Positions 57,911 to 64,000 of a stretch of DNA of 64,000 nt are shown here, piece by piece. Numbering within the stretch: position 1 is the first letter of the stretch; each line of letters opens with the position of its first letter. The stretch comes from Pseudoblastomonas marina. Its GTDB lineage: Bacteria; Pseudomonadota; Alphaproteobacteria; Sphingomonadales; Sphingomonadaceae. The position numbers and the translations under genes are program-made. The notes beneath the pieces are model-generated. The model did not search any database and was not told the DNA's origin. It saw only the letters and a list, made by a program, of their open reading frames with translations. Location of the stretch: positions 1,726,427-1,790,426 of the forward strand of contig NZ_BMID01000001.1 of NCBI RefSeq assembly GCF_014641655.1. The letters run 5' to 3'.

Positions 57911-59217
57911 GCCGCCGCGGCGGTCGCCATCTCGGCGAGGTCTTCGCGCACCGCCTTGGGGAAGGCCGCCTGAACCGCGTTCTCGCCCTGCGGCATGACC
58001 TGGGTGTAGACGCTCGCGCGCAGGTTCGCACCGAAATGGACGAAAGCCGCGGTGCTCGCCGCGCCGCCCCAGCCATAGGTACCCTCGTTATCGCCGAGGC
58101 CGACCCGGCCGCCCGCGCCGAAGCCCTCGCCCTGCACCCAGGTGCCGGCGGTGCTGGCGGTATCGGGCAGCAGGTTGGAGGTCGCCAGACGAACCGCGGC
58201 CTCGCTCATCACGCGGGTGCCGTCGATGCTGCCGAGCCCGAGCACCATGCGCAGGAACCGGTCGTAATCGCGCGCCGAGGAGACGAGGCCCGACCCGCCC
58301 CAGTAGAGCGGGGGCTGATCGAGATAGATCGACGCAACCGCCGGATCGAGCGGGACGAGGCTGCCGTTCATCACGCCATAATTGGTGGTGAGGCGCGATT
58401 TCTCGCTCGCGGGCACGCGGAAGAAGGTGCTTACCATCTTGATGGGATCGAAGATGCGGCGCTGCAGGAAGCGATCGAAGCGCATTCCGCTCGCCACCTC
58501 GATCACGCGACCGAGGAGGTCGATCGAGGCCGAATAGGACCAGCGCGTGCCCGGCTGGTAGATCAACGGCAGGCCCGCGAGCGTGTCGGCGAATTCCTCG
58601 AGCGAGGTGACCGACTTGCCGCCGCTCAGCCCCGGGATCGGCAGGCGGGTGACCTGGCCCGAGGTCAGGCCGAGCTTCCCGTATTCGGAATTGCCGGGCA
58701 TGCCGGGGATCGCGTAGCCGAGCCCCGCGGTGTGGGTCAGAAGCTGGCGCACGGTGATCGGGCGCTCGGCCTTGACCGTGCCGCCGCCCGCGGTGCGCAC
58801 CTTCATCTCCTTGAAGGCGGGAATGATCTCGCCGAGGGGCTGGTCGAGCCCGAGCTTGCCCTCGTCGACCAGCATGATCGTGGCGAGGCCGGTGATCGGC
58901 TTGGTCATCGAATAGATGCGATAGAGGCTGTCGATATCGGCCTGCGCGGCGCCGTCGCGCGTCTGCGGCCCCTTGGCGATCACGGCCGGCGCCTTCTGCC
59001 CGAAGCCGAGCACCGAGACCATGTTGACCGCCTTGCCGCCGCCGACGAACTCGTCGGTCATCTCGGCCACCGAAGGCCACAATTTGCGCGCCGCCTCGCT
59101 CTTCGCGAACGCCGCCGCGGGCGATCCGAGGAAGGCGGCACCGGCGCCGAACATGGCAGACCCGCGCAACATCTGGCGACGCGAAAGGGCGGGAACGGCG
59201 AATTCGGCTGGGCGCAT
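57907..59217 (-). CDS. Serine hydrolase, class C beta-lactamase/DD-peptidase family, Tat-exported
   Basis: 436 aa from ATG 59217. Twin-arginine signal SRRQMLRGSAMFGAGAAFLG, cleavage near AAAFAKS. Beta-lactamase-family domain with SMTK (S-x-x-K, about residue 108) and YSA in place of Y-x-N (WSYSASIDLLGRV). Class C-type hydrolases of this kind are often esterases or D-amino-acid peptidases; antibiotic resistance should not be assumed. Overlaps nudC by 4 bases. Confidence 0.9.
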   Translation of the reverse strand: MRPAEFAVPALSRRQMLRGSAMFGAGAAFLGSPAAAFAKSEAARKLWPSVAEMTDEFVGGGKAVNMVSVLGFGQKAPAVIAKGPQTRDGAAQADIDSLYRIYSMTKPITGLATIMLVDEGKLGLDQPLGEIIPAFKEMKVRTAGGGTVKAERPITVRQLLTHTAGLGYAIPGMPGNSEYGKLGLTSGQVTRLPIPGLSGGKSVTSLEEFADTLAGLPLIYQPGTRWSYSASIDLLGRVIEVASGMRFDRFLQRRIFDPIKMVSTFFRVPASEKSRLTTNYGVMNGSLVPLDPAVASIYLDQPPLYWGGSGLVSSARDYDRFLRMVLGLGSIDGTRVMSEAAVRLATSNLLPDTASTAGTWVQGEGFGAGGRVGLGDNEGTYGWGGAASTAAFVHFGANLRASVYTQVMPQGENAVQAAFPKAVREDLAEMATAAAA

Positions 59218-59316
59218 GGACAAGATTCCTATCGGTTTCGAATGGCAACCGTCGCACTAGTTGCGCGAAGCTGCAAGAGAGTTGAATGGAGGCGCTGTCC
59301 TACCTATGTAGGACAC

Positions 59317-59538
59317 ATGAGAAACCTGATTTCCTGGATCCTCGGCCTGCTGGCCCTAGTCATCGTCATCCCCTCGACCATCCCGCTGCTCGGCTGGGGC
59401 AACTGGTTCGCTCTCCCCGTGCTCGCGCTCGGCGTGATCGTCGGCCAGCTGGCACCGCAGAAGTCCGGCCGGAACTTCAACCTGGTCGTGCTGGTGGTCG
59501 CGGCACTCCGCCTCAGCATCGGCGGCGGTATCTTCTAG
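59317..59538 (+). CDS. Small inner-membrane protein of unknown function
   Basis: 73 aa. Two hydrophobic helices: LISWILGLLALVIVIPSTIP with LLGWGNWFALPVLALGVIVG, then a Q-rich loop (QLAPQKSGRNFN), and a second span LVVLVVAALRLSIGGGIF. Probably a membrane hairpin. Its TAG shares CTAG with mutY. An upstream GGACAC region is a weak ribosome site. No family recognised. Confidence 0.7.
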   Translation: MRNLISWILGLLALVIVIPSTIPLLGWGNWFALPVLALGVIVGQLAPQKSGRNFNLVVLVVAALRLSIGGGIF

Positions 59539-60563
59539 GCAATCGCGCGGTCGGCTGCCTTCGCGAACAGCGTCGGCAGCCCCGCCTCGTCGAGCCGGTC
59601 GAGCAGCCACCATTCGCCATCGCCCGAAGGCTTGCCTTCGCCGCGATGCCGCTTCACCGCGAGCGTGAGTCGCGCATGGGTGAAGGTGTGTGTCACTGCA
59701 CCGGCATCTTCCCACTCACCGTCGAGCGGGGCTTCGCCCGAGCCATCGACCCGCGCGGTCCAGCCATCGTCGGGCAGCGCGCGCATCCCGCCCATCATGC
59801 CTGTCTCGGGTCGGCGGACGAGCCACACCGCGCCGTCGCGCTCGATCCAGAAGGCGGCGCCGCGCCGCTCGGGCTTGGCCTTCCTTGGCGGCTTGACCGG
59901 AAACCGCTCGGGCTCGCCGGTGCGATAGCCCTCGCAGTGTTCGCGGACCGGGCACAGCAGGCACTTGGGATCGCGCGCGGTGCAGATCGTCGCGCCGAGA
60001 TCCATCGCCGCCTGGACGAAATCGCCCGCGCGGCCTTCGGGCCAGATCGTCGCGGCCTCGGCGCGGATCGCCTTCCGCGCTTTGGGCAGCGGCTCGTCCA
60101 CCGCGAACAGCCGCGCCACCACCCGCTCGACATTGGCGTCGACCGGCACCGCGTCCTCGCCGAACGCGATCGCGGCGATGGCGGCGGCGGTGTAGTCGCC
60201 CAGCCCCGGCAATTCGCGCAGGCCCGCCTCGCTTTGCGGGAAACCGCCGCGCTCGGCCACCGCGCGCGCCGCTTTCACAAGGTTGCGGGCGCGGGCGTAG
60301 TAACCGAGCCCCGCCCAGGCGGCCATGATCTCCTCGTCGCTGGCGGAAGCGAGGTCCTCGACCGTCGGCCAGCGCGCGACCCATGCCTCCCAACGGGGAC
60401 GCACCGCGGCGACCGTGGTCTGTTGCAGCATCACTTCGGACAGCCAAACGCGATAGGCATGACCGGCGGGCCGCTCGCCGCCAGGCGGCACGCGCCACGG
60501 CAGCGACCGCGCATGGCCGGCATACCAGTCGAGCAAAAGGTCGGCGATCGGTCTGGAAGTCAC
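59535..60563 (-). CDS. mutY: A/G-specific adenine glycosylase MutY
   Basis: 342 aa from GTG 60563 (the alternative GTG at 60590 adds nine residues). Removes A opposite 8-oxoG. SEVMLQQTTVAAV (catalytic Glu), helix-hairpin-helix ELPGLGDYTAAAIAAIAFGE, catalytic Asp in VPVDANVERVVARL, [4Fe-4S] CTARDPKCLLCPVREHC (CX6CX2CX5C), C-terminal NUDIX-like domain (about 235-340) for 8-oxoG recognition. First in a conserved alphaproteobacterial mutY / DUF721 / DsbA / smc neighbourhood, divergent from the rest. Confidence 0.96.
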   Translation of the reverse strand: MTSRPIADLLLDWYAGHARSLPWRVPPGGERPAGHAYRVWLSEVMLQQTTVAAVRPRWEAWVARWPTVEDLASASDEEIMAAWAGLGYYARARNLVKAARAVAERGGFPQSEAGLRELPGLGDYTAAAIAAIAFGEDAVPVDANVERVVARLFAVDEPLPKARKAIRAEAATIWPEGRAGDFVQAAMDLGATICTARDPKCLLCPVREHCEGYRTGEPERFPVKPPRKAKPERRGAAFWIERDGAVWLVRRPETGMMGGMRALPDDGWTARVDGSGEAPLDGEWEDAGAVTHTFTHARLTLAVKRHRGEGKPSGDGEWWLLDRLDEAGLPTLFAKAADRAIA

Positions 60564-60592
60564 GTCGCCCCCATGGCATAGTCGGTCCACCG

Positions 60593-61114
60593 ATGAAACG
60601 CTCCGATCCCCCCAAGTCGCGCAAAGGACCCAAGCGCTACGAACGTCCGCGCGGACAGGGGGCGCGGCGGCTCGGCGAGCTGGTGCCCGATATCGGGCGC
60701 GCGGCGTTCCGCAAGTTCGGCTTCGTGCAGAGCTCGATCGTCACCCGCTGGCCCGAGATCGTCGGCGCGAACCATGCGCGCACCTGCCAGCCCGAGCGCA
60801 TCCGCTTCGCCCGCGGGCGCAAGGATGGGGGCACGCTCGAACTGGTCGTGCTGCCCGCGCACGCGCCGATGATCCAGCACGTGATCCCCGAGATCATCGA
60901 GCGGGTGAACCGTTTCTTCGGCTACAATGCGGTGGCGCAGGTCAAGCTGCGGCAAGGCGCGGTTAAGGCGCCTGTTGCAAGACCGGCCGCCGCACCGCCC
61001 AGCCTCAAGCCGGTCCCGGTCGAGCTCGGCGAATCGTTACGCGATATCGGCGATCCCGAACTGCGCGCCGTGCTCGAGGGCCTTGCGCGCGGCCTCGGAG
61101 CCGACAAGGACTAG
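60593..61114 (+). CDS. DUF721 (DciA-like) protein
   Basis: 173 aa. N-terminal basic segment, then the DUF721 core LGELVPDIGRAAFRKFGFVQ and IVTRWPEIVGANHARTCQPE RIRFARG-type, followed by LVVLPAHAPMIQHVIPEIIE and RVNRFFGYNAVAQVKLRQG. The DciA branch loads DnaB helicase at replication initiation; alphaproteobacterial proteins carry extra C-terminal sequence. Divergent from mutY with 29 bases between starts; a promoter lies in that narrow interval or within either start. Confidence 0.85.
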   Translation: MKRSDPPKSRKGPKRYERPRGQGARRLGELVPDIGRAAFRKFGFVQSSIVTRWPEIVGANHARTCQPERIRFARGRKDGGTLELVVLPAHAPMIQHVIPEIIERVNRFFGYNAVAQVKLRQGAVKAPVARPAAAPPSLKPVPVELGESLRDIGDPELRAVLEGLARGLGADKD

Positions 61115-61123
61115 ACCACCGAG

Positions 61124-61804
61124 ATGATGCTCAAACAGATCACCGCCGCGTTCGCCGCGGTTCTCGCCATCGGCGCGGCCCCGCCGCAGTCGAAGAATTT
61201 CGTCACCAACGTCACCCGGACCGCGACCGGATCGCACCTGATCGGCAATCCGGAGGCGAAGGACACGCTGGTCGAGTTCGTCAGCTATACCTGCGGGCAC
61301 TGCGCCGCGTTCGAGCGCGAGGGGGCCGAGCTGATGAAGGCGCAATACGTCGCCACCGGCCGGATGAAATTCGAGGTCCGGCACCGCGTGCTCAACGTCG
61401 TCGACATGACGGTGGCGACGGGTGTCCACTGCCTGCCGACCGCCAAGTTCTTCACCGCCCATTCGGCGATGCTGCGGAGCCAGGACAAATGGCTGGCGAA
61501 GGCGTCCTCGGCCACGGCTTCGCAGCAGGCGCGCTGGAAAGCCGGCACCCCGCGCGACAAGATGCGCGCGGTGGCTTCGGATATCGGGCTCTACGACATG
61601 CTGGTTCGCCACGGCCTGTCGCGCAGCCAGCTCGACAATTGCTTCGGCGATCCGGCAGTCTACCAGCCGATCACCGACCAGACCGCCGCCGCATCAAAGC
61701 GGGGCATCAACGGCACACCGACCTTCGAATTGAACGGCGTACGGCTCGCCGCGATCACTGCGCGCGATGTGCTGTTCGTGCTCGAGAACGCGATCAAGCG
61801 CTGA
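61124..61804 (+). CDS. DsbA-family thioredoxin-fold protein (CGHC)
   Basis: 226 aa. Signal peptide (MMLKQITAAFAAVLAIGAAP, cleavage about 20), thioredoxin domain with C57-G-H-C60 in VSYTCGHCAAF, helical insertion (about 110-160), cis-Pro INGTPTFELNG. CGHC is unusual for DsbA (CPHC) and is the active site of DsbC-/PDI-type and some DsbG-like thiol enzymes; the length and organisation are those of the DSBA/Thioredoxin_4 group. Acts in the periplasm. 9 bases after DUF721. Confidence 0.9.
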   Translation: MMLKQITAAFAAVLAIGAAPPQSKNFVTNVTRTATGSHLIGNPEAKDTLVEFVSYTCGHCAAFEREGAELMKAQYVATGRMKFEVRHRVLNVVDMTVATGVHCLPTAKFFTAHSAMLRSQDKWLAKASSATASQQARWKAGTPRDKMRAVASDIGLYDMLVRHGLSRSQLDNCFGDPAVYQPITDQTAAASKRGINGTPTFELNGVRLAAITARDVLFVLENAIKR

Positions 61805-61935
61805 TCCGAGTACCCAAGCCCCCTTCCGTCCGGGGTAAAGCTGTGCAAAGCCGGTGGACGAAGCGCACGGGCGACTTTCCCGCCGCGCGACCCTTCGCCT
61901 AGACTGTCATCCAATCTTTCCGTGAGGCCACATCC

Positions 61936-62676
61936 ATGACCCGCAACTTCCACCTTCTCGCCCTCACCCCGCTCGCACTCGCGCTCGCCGCCTGCGGCGG
62001 CGGCGACGATGCCACCTCGGGCACCGAGCTGACCGGCGAACCGATCGCCGAAGTCCCCGCGCCCGAAGGCCAGACCTGGACCCAGGTCGTGACCCGCACC
62101 GAGGAAGGCGGCTATTTGATGGGCAACCCCGATGCCCCGATCAAGCTGCTTGAATTCGCTTCGCTGACCTGCGGGGCCTGCGCCCAGTTCTCGCAGCAGA
62201 GCTCGGAAGAACTCAAATCCGAATTCATCGAAAGCGGCCGGGTCTCGTTCGAATATCGCAACTACCTGCGCGGCCCTCAGGACCTGATCGCGGCGCAGAT
62301 CATGGAATGCGGCGCGCCCGAGCGCGTGATCCCGCTGGCCGACCAGCACTATGCGCGCTTCGACGAGTTCGGCCAGGCCCTGTCCGATCCGCGCATGCAG
62401 CAGATTTCTAGCCTCCCCGAAGACCAGCAGAACGCCGCGTTTGCCGAGATCAGCGGCTTGCTCGATTTCTTCGCCCAGCGCGGCATCAGCCGCGACGAGG
62501 CGCTGTCGTGCATCGCCGACGAAGCGAAGGCCACCCAGATGGCCGAGCAGATGCAGAGCTGGAACTCGAATTACGAGATCACCGGCACGCCGACGATCTA
62601 CATCAACGGCAACCCGGCAGGCGTCACCAGCTGGGACGCGGTCAAGCAACGCCTGGAGGCCATGGGCGCGCGGTAA
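61936..62676 (+). CDS. Lipoprotein DsbA-family protein (CGAC)
   Basis: 246 aa. Lipobox LAAC with C20, Gly/Asp linker, thioredoxin-fold domain with C79-G-A-C82 in EFASLTCGACAQFSQQ and the cis-Pro ITGTPTIYINGNPAG. Related to its neighbour (about same spacing, both begin with ...TGSHLIGNPEAK / EEGGYLMGNPDAP and share an EFVSYTCGHC/EFASLTCGAC pattern), so the pair arose by duplication. Membrane-anchored periplasmic thiol oxidoreductase. Followed by smc by 21 bases. Confidence 0.9.
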   Translation: MTRNFHLLALTPLALALAACGGGDDATSGTELTGEPIAEVPAPEGQTWTQVVTRTEEGGYLMGNPDAPIKLLEFASLTCGACAQFSQQSSEELKSEFIESGRVSFEYRNYLRGPQDLIAAQIMECGAPERVIPLADQHYARFDEFGQALSDPRMQQISSLPEDQQNAAFAEISGLLDFFAQRGISRDEALSCIADEAKATQMAEQMQSWNSNYEITGTPTIYINGNPAGVTSWDAVKQRLEAMGAR

Positions 62677-62697
62677 GCGCGTCCGGGCAGCGCGCGG

Positions 62698-64000
62698 ATG
62701 GAGTTCAAGCGGCTTAGACTGAGCGGCTTCAAGAGCTTCGTCGAGCCTGCCGAACTGCGGATCGAGCCGGGGCTGACGGGCGTCGTCGGCCCCAATGGCT
62801 GCGGCAAGTCCAACCTGCTCGAGGCGATCCGCTGGGTGATGGGCGAAAACTCGCCCAAGTCGCTGCGCTCGGGCGGGATGGAAGACGTGATCTTCGCCGG
62901 CACCGAAGCCCGGTCCCCGCGCGATTTCGCCGAAGTCCAGCTCTCGATCGCCGACGACGACGGCGACGACCTCGAATTCGTCCGCCGGGTCGAACGCGGT
63001 GCGGGCAGCGCCTATCGCATCAACGGCAAGGACGTCCGCGCCAAGGACGTCGCGCTGACCTTCGCCGATGCGGCCACCGGCGCGCACAGCCCCGCGCTGG
63101 TCAGCCAGGGCAAGATCGCGCAGGTGATCGCGGCCAAGCCGACCGAGCGCCGCCAGATGCTCGAAGAGGCGGCGGGGATCTCGGGCCTCCACGTCCGGCG
63201 CAAGGACGCCGAGCAGAAACTGCGCGCGACCGAAGCGAACCTTTCGCGGCTCGAAGACATCATGGCCGGTCTCGACAGCCAGATCGCCTCGCTGCGGCGT
63301 CAGGCCAAGGCGGCCGAACGCTACACCAAGGTCACCGACCAGATCCGGGTCGCGGAAGCGCGGCTGGTCTATGCCCGCTGGCGCGATGCCGCTGCCGCCG
63401 CCGATGCCGCGCGCAAGGAGGCCGAAGCGGCCGAAGCGAGGGTGACCGAGGCGCAGGCGCGCGCCAGGGAAGCCGAGAAGGCGCAAGGCCTCGCCGCCGA
63501 GCGCCTCGCCGAGGCGCGCGAGGAACAGGCCGACCGCCGCGACGATGCCAGCGCGCACGGCCACCGGATGGCGGCGCTGTCCGACCAGTTGCAGGCGGCC
63601 GAGGAACGGCTCGCTGACCTCGACCGCCAGAAGGCGCGGCTTGAGGAAGACCGCGGCGACGCCGACCGGCTGACCAAGGACGCCGCCGAGGCGCTGTCGC
63701 GGCTCGAGAAGGAATTGAAGGACGGCGCAGCCGCGCTCGCCGCCGACGAGGAGCGCCTGCCCGCGCTGCGCACCGAACTCGAAAAGGCCGAGAGCGCCGC
63801 GCGCAGCGCCGAACTCGCGCTCGCCAAGGCTACCGCCGACCAGGCCGGAGTCGAGGCCGAATGGCGTGTCGCCGAAGCCGCGCTCGAACAGGCGCAGAAC
63901 CGGCTCGACCGGCTCGACGGCGAAGCGCGACGGCTCGCCGAGGTGCGCACCGCGCTGTCGGAGGAAGGCGATCCCGAGGTGCTGCTGCAGGACGCCGCGC
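62698..64000 (+). CDS. smc: Chromosome segregation protein SMC, N-terminal part (runs off the window)
   Basis: 434 codons visible without a stop. N-terminal ABC-type ATPase lobe: [20 protein letters not shown], Walker [13 protein letters not shown] (about 29-40), then the [11 protein letters not shown]-loop/hinge-proximal segment ([20 protein letters not shown]) near 138-157, then a long coiled coil (from about 170) rich in A/E/R/D. The hinge and C-terminal lobe are beyond the window. Acts with ScpAB to compact and resolve sister chromosomes. It has 21 bases to the DsbA-like gene, so cotranscription is likely. Confidence 0.97.
   Translation, partial: MEFKRLRLSGFKSFVEPAELRIEPGLTGVVGPNGCGKSNLLEAIRWVMGENSPKSLRSGGMEDVIFAGTEARSPRDFAEVQLSIADDDGDDLEFVRRVERGAGSAYRINGKDVRAKDVALTFADAATGAHSPALVSQGKIAQVIAAKPTERRQMLEEAAGISGLHVRRKDAEQKLRATEANLSRLEDIMAGLDSQIASLRRQAKAAERYTKVTDQIRVAEARLVYARWRDAAAAADAARKEAEAAEARVTEAQARAREAEKAQGLAAERLAEAREEQADRRDDASAHGHRMAALSDQLQAAEERLADLDRQKARLEEDRGDADRLTKDAAEALSRLEKELKDGAAALAADEERLPALRTELEKAESAARSAELALAKATADQAGVEAEWRVAEAALEQAQNRLDRLDGEARRLAEVRTALSEEGDPEVLLQDAA

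Noticed and set aside
57907-59217. Antibiotic-resistance class C beta-lactamase
   Set aside because: S-x-x-K is present but Y-x-N reads YSA, and the family includes many esterases and peptidases; a resistance role is not supported.

Overview
The window is a GC-rich (roughly two-thirds G+C) chromosomal segment of an alphaproteobacterium, most likely order Sphingomonadales and close to the Erythrobacteraceae. This rests on the F1-ATPase zeta-inhibitor gene, a CrtZ-type carotenoid hydroxylase, a LOV-domain histidine kinase, EcfG-like promoter motifs, a MucR regulator, a TonB receptor with TonB, and the protein sequences themselves. No phage, insertion sequence, CRISPR array or rRNA was seen. One tRNA (Gln, UUG) is present. 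Genes are packed tightly, often with 1-4 base overlaps, and TTG/GTG starts are common.

Layout. 1-2472 (minus): rimP-nusA-ylxR, the translation/transcription-factor operon. 2606-7853: a phage-shock region with pspF divergent from a long plus-strand operon behind a textbook sigma-54 promoter: a 52-aa membrane peptide, pspA, pspB, pspC, then seven tandem small genes that each carry one membrane helix and a PspB-like coiled-coil motif, and a last small membrane gene; sufE follows. 8324-13439: DUF454, crtZ, a thioesterase, a family-6 uracil/hypoxanthine-DNA glycosylase, quinone oxidoreductase, and the ATPase-zeta / BolA / Grx4 group. 13550-20122: NatAB-like ABC exporter, GT2-GtrA, recO, ubiK, tspO, tlyA, a lipoprotein. 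20123-20865: a long non-coding stretch holding an 18-codon ORF behind a perfect 14-base Shine-Dalgarno and three successive hairpins. 20866-28985: ilvE, a HisKA_2 kinase, topoisomerase IB, yghU, tRNA-Gln, a PAS-GGDEF-EAL protein and an unrecognised 261-aa protein. 29084-34567 (minus): two bPH2 membrane proteins, TonB receptor, TonB. 34747-41491 (minus): egtB-egtD, class II DAHP synthase, M16 peptidase. 41579-46648: nfuA, nitroreductase, tsaB-rimI, mucR, fur-plsC, CPBP protease. 46684-52105: miaB, phoH/ybeZ, ybeY, corC, LysR regulator. 52114-54110 (minus): cyclophilin, LOV kinase, single-domain response regulator. 54210-64000: mgtE, DUF1489, a small stress-type protein, frnE-like DsbA, nudC, a serine hydrolase, mutY, DUF721, two DsbA-family proteins and the start of smc.

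How it fits together. Several neighbourhoods are classical and support their calls (rimP-nusA-ylxR; miaB-ybeZ-ybeY-corC; tsaB-rimI; mutY-DUF721-DsbA-smc). The most unusual system is the enlarged psp operon, which looks like a sigma-54/PspF-controlled envelope-stress module whose PspB-type membrane component has been multiplied and diversified. Next are the structured mini-ORF transcript at 20.3 kb and a LOV kinase whose ATP-binding domain lacks expected catalytic residues, next to a LovR-like regulator and near candidate general-stress (EcfG) promoters.
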